The notes below the pieces were generated by a model. The model had not been told where the DNA came from. It ran no database searches and worked only from the letters and a program-made list of their open reading frames with translations. The translations under genes were made by a program, and so were the position numbers. Source: Thermohalobaculum sp039026295 (GTDB lineage Bacteria > Pseudomonadota > Alphaproteobacteria > Rhodobacterales > Rhodobacteraceae). From it: a stretch of DNA of 19,383 nt. This document shows, piece by piece, positions 1 to 7,433 of this stretch. The stretch covers positions 1 to 19,383 of the forward strand of contig JBCCMP010000034.1 in NCBI GenBank assembly GCA_039026295.1, given 5' to 3'. Within the stretch, counting starts at the first letter, position 1; each line of letters begins with the position of its first letter.

Positions 1-3
1 ATC

Positions 4-699
4 TCAACCCAACCACGTGACTCGTTCACCCGACAGAAGTTCCTCGATTGCGCTTGGAACCTTCATGCCGCCTGCGACCTTGGCGTCCATCTCCTCTTCC
101 AACCCTGTAATCCGATCAATCGTCGAGATTTCCTCTTCAAGGCTGTCGATCGGCACGACAACAGTGCCGGTCCTATCAGCCACGATAAGATCCCCCGTTT
201 GAACACTGACACCGCCGATCGATACCGGTTCACCGACGATGCCAGGCCCCTTCGTGAACGGCGAGTTCGGCGTCATCCCGGCGCAAACAACCGGAAGCCC
301 AACTTCGACGATACCTTCGTGATCGCGCACCATTCCATCGGTGACGAAACCCACCACACCACTGTTCTTCATCATTCCAAGCACTCGATCACCAGTCACA
401 GCAGAGCCTCGCCAATTGCCGGTCGCCGCAACGGCCACGTCGCCGGGCTGCATCAGACTGAGACTGGCCATAAGGCCCAAAAGATCATCAGGACCATTGT
501 TCGAAGTGATCGCGACGCCGCAGAACCGGGTCGGCAGGTTCACCACGTCCAGCAAGGAGATATGCGCCGGAAATGCCGCTTTCCCGCCCAGGGCGTCACA
601 CAGGAAGCCTGTTGGCTGGTGGCGCAAGGCCGCAATTTGTCCCTCTGTTGGCCGCCGTGCCGGTCGTCTGATCTGCAGTAGTGGCGGTTCTTCAATCAT
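4..699 (-). CDS. RraA-family protein (aldolase/decarboxylase-like)
   Basis: Encodes 231 residues with the RraA/HMG-aldolase fold signature. The stretch at about residues 94-128 (GNWRGSAVTGDR, then GVVGFVTDGMVRD) contains the Arg125-Asp126 pair expected at the active site. Family members include 4-hydroxy-4-methyl-2-oxoglutarate aldolase/oxaloacetate decarboxylase, which needs a divalent metal and makes pyruvate, and RraA itself, which binds RNase E. The sequence alone does not tell which activity this one has. The open frame reaches a TTG at 726, but I chose the ATG at 699 because GGAG lies about 7 bases before it. It is the last gene of the minus-strand run and lies 80 bases after the MORN gene. 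The lower end is complete, with a TGA stop at the window edge. A cytoplasmic enzyme feeding pyruvate or 2-oxoacids would fit the neighbouring E1 genes, but that link is inference. Confidence 0.88.
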   Translation of the reverse strand: MIEEPPLLQIRRPARRPTEGQIAALRHQPTGFLCDALGGKAAFPAHISLLDVVNLPTRFCGVAITSNNGPDDLLGLMASLSLMQPGDVAVAATGNWRGSAVTGDRVLGMMKNSGVVGFVTDGMVRDHEGIVEVGLPVVCAGMTPNSPFTKGPGIVGEPVSIGGVSVQTGDLIVADRTGTVVVPIDSLEEEISTIDRITGLEEEMDAKVAGGMKVPSAIEELLSGERVTWLG

Positions 700-779
700 A
701 GGGGCCTCCGTGCCTGAAACAGGCAAACCTTATGACGGTGCCTCACTGCCAGCAATCGGGACGGTGATTGAGACAGATT

Positions 780-1544
780 CTAATCGAAGCCACACGCTGT
801 GGCAGAGGTTTCAACCGCTGCCCATCGATCGCCGATTTGCAGGCAGCCATTGCGCCAAGTGCCTGTGAAAATCTGGCCAGCCTGATCAACGAACGTCCCC
901 GGTCCGTTCGGTAAATCAGATTTCCAAGACCCGGTGTAGTTCTGCCCGTCAGAGTAAATCATCGAACCGGTGCCGCTGAGAGCGCCTTCGAAGAAGCCGC
1001 CGACATATTTGTTGCCACTCTCAAACAGGTAAGTCCCTTGCCCATGAGTGTAGCCGCCCTGCATCGAGCCATCGTAGCGTTCGGACCATTCTGCCCCGTT
1101 GTACCAGTACGTCCAGACAAGCTGGCCCACCCCGGCAGTCTTTCCGTCCAGACAGCTACCTGTCCACGTCATGACCGACCGGGCTTGCGGAAAGTGATCG
1201 TAGGCAAGGCAACCACGCTTCGATGGGAAAAAGCCCGGAGCCGTGCTGGGATGTGCACGAAGCAACATCGACGCAATCGTCTCCGTCACCTCTCCGGTGG
1301 GCTCCATTTCCCAATCCGCTTGCCAGATTTTCAGGGCCGCGGCGTCTGTGGCATCCCAGGACGGATCGGTGGTGTCGGTATCATAACCCCAATCCCAGAG
1401 CGCTGCCTGAACGTCGTGATGCGGCGCGCCCAAAGGTGCCGCCGCCTCCGTCGTGCTGCCGGATTTCGACTTTTCTTCTGCAAATGCAGCGCTGCCAAAA
1501 GCCAGGAAGGCGGAGCACAGCACCAATGTCAGAAGTCGACACAT
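780..1544 (-). CDS. Secreted MORN-repeat protein
   Basis: Encodes 254 residues. Residues 1-22 form a signal peptide (hydrophobic core LLTLVLCSAFLAF, predicted type I cleavage after AFA22), so the mature protein should be periplasmic or exported. Residues about 45-95 (ALWDWGYD, then ALKIWQADWEMEPTGEV) resemble a divergent peptidoglycan-binding domain of the PG_binding_1 type. The C-terminal half has MORN-like repeats: YDGSMQGGYTHGQGTY, YVGGFFEGALSGTGSMIYSDG with one residue of the spacing varied, YTGSWKSDLPNGPGTF and a degenerate FTGTWRNG. MORN repeats are usually membrane-lipid or protein contact modules, and no enzyme motif is visible. An AGAGAG-type Shine-Dalgarno site precedes the ATG. The gene starts 27 bases after upp and probably shares its transcript. 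A surface or cell-wall-associated role is inferred. Confidence 0.85.
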   Translation of the reverse strand: MCRLLTLVLCSAFLAFGSAAFAEEKSKSGSTTEAAAPLGAPHHDVQAALWDWGYDTDTTDPSWDATDAAALKIWQADWEMEPTGEVTETIASMLLRAHPSTAPGFFPSKRGCLAYDHFPQARSVMTWTGSCLDGKTAGVGQLVWTYWYNGAEWSERYDGSMQGGYTHGQGTYLFESGNKYVGGFFEGALSGTGSMIYSDGQNYTGSWKSDLPNGPGTFVDQAGQIFTGTWRNGCLQIGDRWAAVETSATACGFD

Positions 1545-1571
1545 GAGCGCATCTCTCTTTGGTCCACTACT

Positions 1572-2204
1572 CTATTTCGTCCCGAACAAACGATCACCAG
1601 CATCGCCAAGACCTGGCACGATATACCCTTTTTCGTTCAGGTGGCTATCCAGCGCGGCGGTGAAAACGGGAACGTCGGGGTGCTGGGCATTGAAGGTCTC
1701 GACCCCTTCCGGGGCCGCGACCAGGGCCACAAATCGAATGTCCTTCGCACCGGCGTTCTTCACCTCCGCGACCGCGGCAGCACCTGAGCCGCCTGTCGCC
1801 AGCATCGGATCGACGACGATGCATACCCGGTCGCTCATCTGATCCGGCAGCTTGTTGTAATAGGCCACCGGTTGCAAAGTCTTCGGGTCCCGGTACATCC
1901 CCAAATGACCGACGCGGGCACCGGGGATCAGGTCCAGCAGGCCTTGCAGCAAACCATCGCCAGCGCGTAAGACCGAGACGAAACAGAGCTTCTTGCCAGC
2001 AAGCTTGCGCGCCTGCATGGGCGCGACTGGGGTTTGGATTTCCACGCTTTCCAACTCCAGATCACGCAGCACCTCGTAGGCCAGCAGCGACGAGATTTCC
2101 CGCAGCAACGTCCGAAATTTTACCGTCGAGGCATCCTTGTCCCGCATCAACGTCAGCTTGTGCTCGATCAGCGGATGGTCGACAACGGTCAGGCCCTGCA
2201 TCAT
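1572..2204 (-). CDS. upp: Uracil phosphoribosyltransferase
   Basis: Encodes 210 residues, the usual length for Upp. It converts uracil and PRPP to UMP in cytoplasmic pyrimidine salvage. The PRPP-binding loop reads VDPMLATGGSG (about residues 130-140). Other family hallmarks are the N-terminal DHPLIEHKLTLMRD, SVLRAGDGLL, GHLGMYRD, and the C-terminal uracil-binding region GYIVPGLGDAGDRLFGTK. The start has two adjacent ATG codons preceded by GAGGAG, so either could be used and the product differs by one residue. It lies 63 bases downstream of the E1 beta gene and 27 bases upstream of the MORN gene on the same strand. No uracil permease is present in the window. Confidence 0.97.
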   Translation of the reverse strand: MMQGLTVVDHPLIEHKLTLMRDKDASTVKFRTLLREISSLLAYEVLRDLELESVEIQTPVAPMQARKLAGKKLCFVSVLRAGDGLLQGLLDLIPGARVGHLGMYRDPKTLQPVAYYNKLPDQMSDRVCIVVDPMLATGGSGAAAVAEVKNAGAKDIRFVALVAAPEGVETFNAQHPDVPVFTAALDSHLNEKGYIVPGLGDAGDRLFGTK

Positions 2205-2267
2205 GGTCTCCTCGGCAGCGTGGGATCGAACATTTCTTAGATCAGAGATCTGCTGGGGGATAGTGCG

Positions 2268-3227
2268 TCAAACGCCCACCATCTCTTTTGCGGCGGCTGC
2301 AATCTTATCCGCAGTCACCCGGAGTTGATCCTCGAGATTGGGTGCATAAGCGATCAGCGACCGTGGTGCGCCAAGCCGCCGGACCCGGGCATCCGATCGT
2401 TCTGCAATTGTCGCTGCAACCTCGGCCCCGAAGCCGCCTACCTGCACGGATTCGTGGGCGATCAGGATCCGCCCCGTTCGCTGTGCGCTTGCCAGCACGC
2501 CTGCCTTGTCCCAGGGCCAAAGGCTTCGCAGATCCAGCACCTCTGCCGAGATCCCGTTCCCTGCCAAAGTGGCTGCTGCCGCTTCTGCTTCCACGCAGGT
2601 CTTGGACCAGCTGACAATTGTAAGATCGTCTCCCGTCGCCCTTAAACGGGCCTTCCCGAAGCTGTACGCCTCGGATCTGTCGACGTCGCCTTCGACCGCC
2701 CACATGTCCTTGTGTTCCAGAAAGACAACCGGATCATCGCAGGCAATCGCGGCCTTCATCATGGAATAGTTGTCCTGCGGCGTGGAAGGACAACACACCA
2801 CCAGCCCGGGAATATGCGTGTACCAGCTTTCAAGCGATTGCGAATGCTGCGCGGCCGAGGAACGCCACATTCCCATCGGCTTACGGATCACCATCGGCGC
2901 CCTCGACTGACCGCCAAACATGAAACGCGCCTTGGCGATCTGATTGACCAACTCGTCTGTTGCGCAAAGCGCAAAATCGGCAAACCGCATTTCCACAACC
3001 GGCCGGGTGCCGACCAGGGCTGCGCCGAACGCGGCTCCCATGATGGCCGCCTCCGAGATTGGAGCGTCTGAAATCCGATCTGGCCCGAATTCCTCTCTCA
3101 GTCCCTTGTATTGCTGGAAAACGCCGCCCCGTCCCAGGTCCTCGCCAACGGCCCAGACGGTCGGGTCTGCACGCATCGCTTCAGCCAGCGCTTCGCAGGC
3201 GGCTTCTGCATAGGTCATCACGGCCAT
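2268..3227 (-). CDS. Thiamine-diphosphate 2-oxoacid/acetoin dehydrogenase E1, beta subunit
   Basis: Encodes 319 residues of the transketolase-type E1 beta family (PdhB, BkdB and AcoB type). Visible hallmarks are GEDLGRGGVFQQYKGL (about 28-43), the conserved catalytic-region Glu59 in ISEAAI, GMWRSSAAQHSQSLESWY (119-136), and the C-terminal DLRSLWPWD (232-240). Unlike pdhB further along, it has no lipoyl domain. The open frame starts at a TTG (3230), but the ATG at 3227 is preferred because GGAGG lies about 8 bases ahead. Its A is shared with the TGA stop of the alpha gene, so translation is probably coupled. With the alpha subunit it should form an alpha2beta2 decarboxylase that passes an acyl group to a lipoyl-bearing E2. 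The substrate (acetoin, branched-chain or another 2-oxoacid) cannot be fixed from sequence. Confidence 0.92.
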   Translation of the reverse strand: MAVMTYAEAACEALAEAMRADPTVWAVGEDLGRGGVFQQYKGLREEFGPDRISDAPISEAAIMGAAFGAALVGTRPVVEMRFADFALCATDELVNQIAKARFMFGGQSRAPMVIRKPMGMWRSSAAQHSQSLESWYTHIPGLVVCCPSTPQDNYSMMKAAIACDDPVVFLEHKDMWAVEGDVDRSEAYSFGKARLRATGDDLTIVSWSKTCVEAEAAAATLAGNGISAEVLDLRSLWPWDKAGVLASAQRTGRILIAHESVQVGGFGAEVAATIAERSDARVRRLGAPRSLIAYAPNLEDQLRVTADKIAAAAKEMVGV

Positions 3228-4225
3228 CAAAACGCCTCCACTGCGGGCGAACCGATGTCCTGAACATCGTCAAACACAGTCGCACTTGCAGGCCAGGGCG
3301 CTGCGGCAGCGGTGGTGAGGGCGGCGACCATCTCGGCCTCCGCGGCACTCTTGATTGTATCCATTTCGGCGGCGGCGATCCCGGCCGCTTTCAGCACGTC
3401 GCGCTGCCGCGTGATTGGATCGTCCTCTGCACGTTGGCGTGCTGCTTCTCCCTCAGGCCGGTACTTTGCCGGATCGAAATACGTGTGTCCGTGTTGTCGG
3501 TAGGTTTTGGCATGCAGGAATTCAGGCTGGCGCGACGCCCTGATGCGACCCGCTATCTCGGCAGCTGCCTCCGCCACGGCCTCGACGTCGTTTCCGTCGA
3601 CTGCGGTCGTCCGCAGACCCAATGCTTCCGCCCGGGCGACTGGGCCGGGACCTGCGGTCATGTCCTCGGTCCGGGTTGTTGCCGAATAGACGTTGTCTTC
3701 ACAGACAAACAGCACCGGCAGAGCGAACACCCCGGCCCAGTTCAATCCTTCCAGGAAGGGCCCCCGGTTCATCGCGCCGTCACCGAAAATGTCGACGACG
3801 ATCCTGTCGTCGCCCAGCAGCTTCAGCCCGTGGGCAGCCCCGGCACCGATATGGATGTTGGCTGACACAACACCGTTCGCACCCAGCATTCCGGCCCCGA
3901 AATCGGCAATGTGCATAGACCCGCCCTTGCCACCGCAGCACCCCCCGGCGCGACCCAGAAGCTCCATCATCATTGCGGTGGGGTCGGCACCCTTGGCCAG
4001 CGTATGCCCATGACCGCGATGGGTCGAAATCAAGAGATCATCCGCTCGCAATGCGCCGCAGATTCCGGCTGCGATGGCTTCCTGGCCTATCGAAAGATGG
4101 ATCGCGCCCAGAACCAGTCCGTCCCGCTCTCCTGCCAGGCAGGCCTGTTCCTCGAACGCGCGAATCCGTTCCATCATCGTCAGCAGGGCCGTGCCCCGCG
4201 CGATGTCATAGTTTCCAGCCGCCAT
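3227..4225 (-). CDS. Thiamine-diphosphate 2-oxoacid/acetoin dehydrogenase E1, alpha subunit
   Basis: Encodes 332 residues. The TPP-binding motif begins GDGAMNRG (148-155) and ends EDN (176-178), where most relatives have ENN. Other E1 alpha landmarks are HLSIGQEA (43-50), HRGHGH (69-74), GGKGGSMH (98-105) and the loop YRQHGHTYFDPAKYR (242-256). The open frame extends to 4375, but the ATG at 4225 is chosen. GGGAGGG lies directly upstream, family homology starts only after this Met, and the longer version would run into the divergent gene at 4283. The tone (IHLSIGQEA, GMLGANGVV) is AcoA-like, so acetoin dehydrogenase is a reasonable guess, but no acetoin-specific E2, E3 or regulator is nearby. 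It is the first gene of the minus-strand run. Confidence 0.92.
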   Translation of the reverse strand: MAAGNYDIARGTALLTMMERIRAFEEQACLAGERDGLVLGAIHLSIGQEAIAAGICGALRADDLLISTHRGHGHTLAKGADPTAMMMELLGRAGGCCGGKGGSMHIADFGAGMLGANGVVSANIHIGAGAAHGLKLLGDDRIVVDIFGDGAMNRGPFLEGLNWAGVFALPVLFVCEDNVYSATTRTEDMTAGPGPVARAEALGLRTTAVDGNDVEAVAEAAAEIAGRIRASRQPEFLHAKTYRQHGHTYFDPAKYRPEGEAARQRAEDDPITRQRDVLKAAGIAAAEMDTIKSAAEAEMVAALTTAAAAPWPASATVFDDVQDIGSPAVEAF

Positions 4226-4228
4226 GAT

Positions 4229-4235
4229 CCCTCCC
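4229..4235 (-). promoter_or_regulatory. Shine-Dalgarno site that fixes the E1 alpha start
   Basis: On the minus strand GGGAGGG is followed by ATC and then the ATG at 4225. No comparable site precedes the upstream in-frame starts up to 4375, so this site decides the shorter start. Confidence 0.75.
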
Positions 4236-4282
4236 GTGATTGGGGCCATACCAAGCCGATTGCCGGGACGGGTCAAGGGAAT

Positions 4283-5089
4283 ATGCTTGGTGCCATGAAC
4301 GACATTTCCATTCTCGATTCGATAACGGACGCCGATGTGGCAGACCGTGGCGCCGTCGTGGCGAGTGGCTCCCACGGCGGCATTTATCCGGCCGCGGTTG
4401 CCTCGCAGGCAGGGATTCGGGCGGTTGCTTTCAACGACGCGGGGCGCGGTTTGGAAGATGCCGGGATCGAGGGTGTTTTGAAGCTGGCAGAAGTCGGCAT
4501 GGCAGCGATTGCCGCCGATTGCATGACGGCGCCCATTGGTGATGCGAACGCATTGCTATCCAAGGGCGTTGTCTCGGTTGTCAACGCCGTAGCCGAAGAA
4601 TTGGGTATTGCGCCGGGGCAGGATGTGCACATTGCAATGGCACTCCTGAAGAACGCGCCGCAGCCCACAAGCCTGTTGGCCAAGGTCGCAGAAGCGCGCC
4701 GGCGCGCAACCCTGGAGAACGGGCTCGAGGTGGAGCTTTTGGACTCTGCGTCGCTCGTCGGTCGCCAGGACATCGGGCGTATTGTTGTGACCGGTTCACA
4801 TGGCGCGCTGATCGGTGGTGACCCGTCCCGCGCACTAAAGGCTCAGGCGCGGATCGCTGTCTACAACGACGCCGGCGGTGGCATTGGTGGCACCGGTTAC
4901 ACCCGTCTGCCTGCGCTAGAGTCAGCAGGTATTGCCGCTGTTACGGTGGCGGCATCATCGGCCAAAATAGGCAACGCCAAGTCTGCGCTGCAAACTGGCA
5001 TCATTTCCGCGATGAACGCTCCTGCTGGCGATCTCGGCGCGAAGAAAGGCCTGAAATTGAAGACCTGGCTTGCCCGGCTTGACTCCTAA
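4283..5089 (+). CDS. Uncharacterised protein with two tandem GSHG/NDAG domains
   Basis: I do not recognise a named function. The 268-residue product is an internal duplication. Unit 1 (about 21-113) and unit 2 (about 163-256) share, in order: a hydrophobic strand then GSHG (29-32 and 171-174), (F/Y)NDAG (50-54 and 194-198), G(M/I)AA(I/V) (72-76 and 216-220), (T/S)A-x-IG(D/N)A (82-88 and 226-232), then L-x2-G(V/I)(V/I)S and NA. Between them is a linker of about 50 residues. There is no signal peptide or membrane segment, so it is probably cytoplasmic. The start is the ATG at 4283 (AAGGGA just upstream) or the ATG at 4295. It is divergent from the E1 pair across only 57 bases, so shared regulation is plausible. 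Its stop overlaps the stop of the opposing MBL gene by 3 bases. Invariant Ser-His, Asn-Asp and Asp/Asn residues suggest an enzyme or ligand-binding protein, which is inference. Confidence 0.85.
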   Translation: MLGAMNDISILDSITDADVADRGAVVASGSHGGIYPAAVASQAGIRAVAFNDAGRGLEDAGIEGVLKLAEVGMAAIAADCMTAPIGDANALLSKGVVSVVNAVAEELGIAPGQDVHIAMALLKNAPQPTSLLAKVAEARRRATLENGLEVELLDSASLVGRQDIGRIVVTGSHGALIGGDPSRALKAQARIAVYNDAGGGIGGTGYTRLPALESAGIAAVTVAASSAKIGNAKSALQTGIISAMNAPAGDLGAKKGLKLKTWLARLDS

Positions 5090-6054
5090 AGGATCAGATC
5101 CAGCCCGTCATGGGCACCGCTGATCCGCAGCTTCGCGTTGCCCTTGCGCATGATCTCTTCTATGCGCTTTGCCTCTGTCACGATCTGATCAAGCCGAACA
5201 TCATCGTTCAGCGGCTCGTGATGGAAGAATGTCAGGTGCTTGACGTCGCCCAACAATGCCAGTTCCACGCCGACGACATTGGAGGAATGGCCCCAGTCCT
5301 CTTTCACCGACGTTGCTTCCGCCAGCGAATACTGAGCATCGAATATCAGAACATCTGCTTCACGAATGAAATCCAGATATGGATAACTGTCCGAGATCAT
5401 CTCGGGCTTGTGCTCTGCATCTGACGCATAGACGACTACCCTGTCCGATCGCTCGATCCGGAATCCGTACGCAATCCCTTCATGGTTCAACGCGTGCGGC
5501 GTGACCCTGTAGCCGTTGATTTCGTGAGTCGCATCAGGGTCGATGATGTGGAACCGGATATCGGCACCCAGCATATCGAATGGGACCGGGAAAGACGGCG
5601 GGCCATGCTGCCGGGTGAACGCGTCTTTCACATGCGGATGGCAGGAATAGATGTTGATGATGTTCCCCGGCACGTAAGCAGGCACGAAGAACGGGAACCC
5701 CATTATGTGGTCCCAGTGGAAATGGGACATCATTACGTGCAGCGGCTCTGGCAGAACTGGTCCGTGCTGCTGTAGCAACTGACTGGAAAAGTCGCGCACG
5801 CCGGATCCGAAGTCGATCAGCAAAGACGGGCCGTCTTCCTCGCGGACCTGCACGCAGGCGGTGTTGCCGCCATAGACTGTTGGCAACTTTCCGCGGCACC
5901 CGCCGTTGATGAAGGCGTCCACATCAGCCGGCGTCTCTATATCTTCCGGCCCGGCCTCATTCAGTATCTGGCGCAGGCGTTCAATCGTTTGTCCCTGATC
6001 CGTCGGTCGAGGGATCGATCCGCGAGTACCCCAGAACTTCACGTGGAGCGACAT
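5086..6054 (-). CDS. MBL-fold metallo-hydrolase
   Basis: Encodes 322 residues of the metallo-beta-lactamase superfamily. It opens with the KFWGTRGSIP strand (6-15) and has YGGNTACVQV (61-70), typical of the RNase Z/phosphodiesterase-like branch. The metal-binding HxHxDH motif is at 111-116 (HFHWDH). Further likely ligands are His191, Asp212 and a C-terminal His near 278-279, followed by GAHDGLDL. An insert rich in acidic residues (about 34-56, ending NGGCRGK) follows the first strand. It has no signal peptide and is probably cytoplasmic. It starts 5 bases after the STAS gene ends, so the two are co-transcribed and may act together. The substrate is unknown; a phosphodiester (cyclic nucleotide or RNA) is a guess based on the branch. 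Confidence 0.9.
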   Translation of the reverse strand: MSLHVKFWGTRGSIPRPTDQGQTIERLRQILNEAGPEDIETPADVDAFINGGCRGKLPTVYGGNTACVQVREEDGPSLLIDFGSGVRDFSSQLLQQHGPVLPEPLHVMMSHFHWDHIMGFPFFVPAYVPGNIINIYSCHPHVKDAFTRQHGPPSFPVPFDMLGADIRFHIIDPDATHEINGYRVTPHALNHEGIAYGFRIERSDRVVVYASDAEHKPEMISDSYPYLDFIREADVLIFDAQYSLAEATSVKEDWGHSSNVVGVELALLGDVKHLTFFHHEPLNDDVRLDQIVTEAKRIEEIMRKGNAKLRISGAHDGLDLIL

Positions 6055-6059
6055 CTTCT

Positions 6060-6455
6060 TTAGCCCTTTGAAGACGCCGCAGCATGGTCCGACAACATCG
6101 CAATCCCCCCGGCCTGCGTATCGGTGATGCTCAAAAGTGCATCGAACTTGGAAATACGAAAAACTTCCTTCACGACGCCCGATATGCCGCTTACAACCAG
6201 CATACGGTCACCGGCCAGTTTTCGGTGTGCCAGCATCAATGTCCGAAGCCCTGCGCTTGTGATGTATTCCAGCCCGGACAAATCGATGATCATACCTGAT
6301 TTTGGCGGCACGGCATCGGCAGCCTCGCCAATCCCGGCTTGGAAACGATCTGCGTTCGTATGATCGATCCGCCCGCTCACAATGGCGACGCAGTGACCGG
6401 ATTTCTCCGAAATCGATAAATCAAGACCTGACTCAGATGGCGTGTCCGCAGACAT
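6060..6455 (-). CDS. STAS-domain anti-sigma factor antagonist
   Basis: Encodes 131 residues with one STAS domain. The strand VAIVSGRIDHTNADRF (23-38) and the core DLSGLEYITSAGLRTL (58-73) are diagnostic. Ser67 aligns with SpoIIAA Ser58, the residue phosphorylated by an anti-sigma kinase in Bacillus. The family releases a sigma factor or other effector by binding its kinase in the unphosphorylated state. No RsbW/SpoIIAB-like kinase, PP2C phosphatase or sigma gene is in the window, so partners must lie elsewhere. It is first in a two-gene unit with the MBL-fold hydrolase. The site ahead of the ATG is weak (GCGGGAA). Confidence 0.92.
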   Translation of the reverse strand: MSADTPSESGLDLSISEKSGHCVAIVSGRIDHTNADRFQAGIGEAADAVPPKSGMIIDLSGLEYITSAGLRTLMLAHRKLAGDRMLVVSGISGVVKEVFRISKFDALLSITDTQAGGIAMLSDHAAASSKG

Positions 6456-6609
6456 AGTTCCCGCTCACAATACCCGTATGAGGAGGGTAACAGAGCGTTT
6501 AACCGAACAACAGAGGGAATTACGCGGCTGCGTTGAAGCGCCAAGAGAACCGCGATGGCGTTTGTGTTCGGCGACGTCATACGGCAAAACAATTCGGGAA
6601 ACTCGATCC

Positions 6610-6614
6610 GGGAG
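6610..6614 (+). promoter_or_regulatory. Shine-Dalgarno site favouring a GTG start for the nitroreductase gene
   Basis: GGGAG is followed by six bases and a GTG at 6621. The alternative in-frame ATG at 6555 has only a weak AAGAGA sequence ahead of it. Confidence 0.6.
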
Positions 6615-6620
6615 CCGTGC

Positions 6621-7433
6621 GTGAGCGACAGAGAGCGGACATTTTCGGCCCTCCAGAAGCGCTTTGGGGATGCGCCGAATGTCCCGTCGGCGGCAGAGGG
6701 TCTTTCGGATATGGCCGCCCGCGGGGTCTGCCGTCTTTATGATCCAAACCCGGTTGATCCGGATCTTTTGCAGACCTTGTGTGCGGTAGCGCTCTCCTCC
6801 CCGTCAAAATCGGACCTGCAACAACGGGACATCGTGATCGTTAGCGACCCCGATGTCCGCGCCGCTTTGGATGCCATTACGGGGTTTGATTGGCAGACGG
6901 CGGCACCAGTGCTGTTGGTATTCTGTGCAAACCATGCGCGCTTCCATGACTGCCATCGACTGGCGGGAGTGGAAATGTCGAATGACCACTTGGACGGTTT
7001 CTTCAACGCCTCGGTTGATGCGGCGATTGCTCTTTCTGCTTTTGTCACCGCTGCGGAACGCGTGGGGCTTGGGTGTTGCCCGATTTCGGTGCTCCGCAAC
7101 GAAGCCCAACGCGTCTCGGATCTGCTCGCGTTGCCTGATCTTGTGGTTCCGGTCGCGGGTCTCACAGTCGGCTGGCCTGGTCGGCTACCCCGGATCGCAC
7201 CGCGTCTTTCATTGTCAGGTACGGTTCATCTGAATCGCTTTGGCGAAGACCGGGACCGTCCGATCCACGAGTACGACGCGCGGCGCGGTCCACCGCCGCG
7301 TCAGCGCGAACCCGAACGCTTTGGCGAGAAGCCGGATTATGGCTGGTCCGATGACAAGGCCCGGCAATATGCGGATCCTCAACGAGCCGACTGGGGGGCT
7401 TTCGTGCTGCGCAAGGGCTTTCGTCTGGACTGA
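6621..7433 (+). CDS. Nitroreductase-family FMN oxidoreductase
   Basis: Encodes 270 residues from the GTG at 6621 (292 from the ATG at 6555). The FMN-binding start of the family appears as SSPSKSDLQQRD, a variant of the usual SPS-x-x-x-QP motif. The helix GFFNASVDAAIALSAFVTAAERVGLGCCPIS and the strand VVPVAGLTVGWPG match the dimer core. A long C-terminal tail (about 55 residues, RFGEKPDYGW to FVLRKGF) resembles NfsA-type flavin reductases, which use NAD(P)H to reduce nitro or quinone compounds. I favour GTG because GGGAG precedes it and the 22 extra residues look unlike the family. It diverges from the STAS gene. The physiological substrate cannot be inferred. Confidence 0.87.
   Translation: MSDRERTFSALQKRFGDAPNVPSAAEGLSDMAARGVCRLYDPNPVDPDLLQTLCAVALSSPSKSDLQQRDIVIVSDPDVRAALDAITGFDWQTAAPVLLVFCANHARFHDCHRLAGVEMSNDHLDGFFNASVDAAIALSAFVTAAERVGLGCCPISVLRNEAQRVSDLLALPDLVVPVAGLTVGWPGRLPRIAPRLSLSGTVHLNRFGEDRDRPIHEYDARRGPPPRQREPERFGEKPDYGWSDDKARQYADPQRADWGAFVLRKGFRLD

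Noticed and set aside
2238..2267. TTGACG and an AGATC-AGA-GATCT inverted repeat between E1 beta and upp, as a promoter/operator
   Set aside because: No -10 box lies at a suitable distance from TTGACG, and the repeat is only 5 bp. Evidence is too weak for a call.
3911..4282. 124-residue N-terminal extension of the duplicated protein
   Set aside because: It is antisense to well-conserved E1 alpha coding sequence and unlike either repeat unit. The start at 4283 fits the domain boundary.
4226..4375. 50-residue N-terminal extension of the E1 alpha protein
   Set aside because: It has no family similarity and no ribosome site, and it overlaps the start of the divergent gene. The GGGAGGG site supports 4225.
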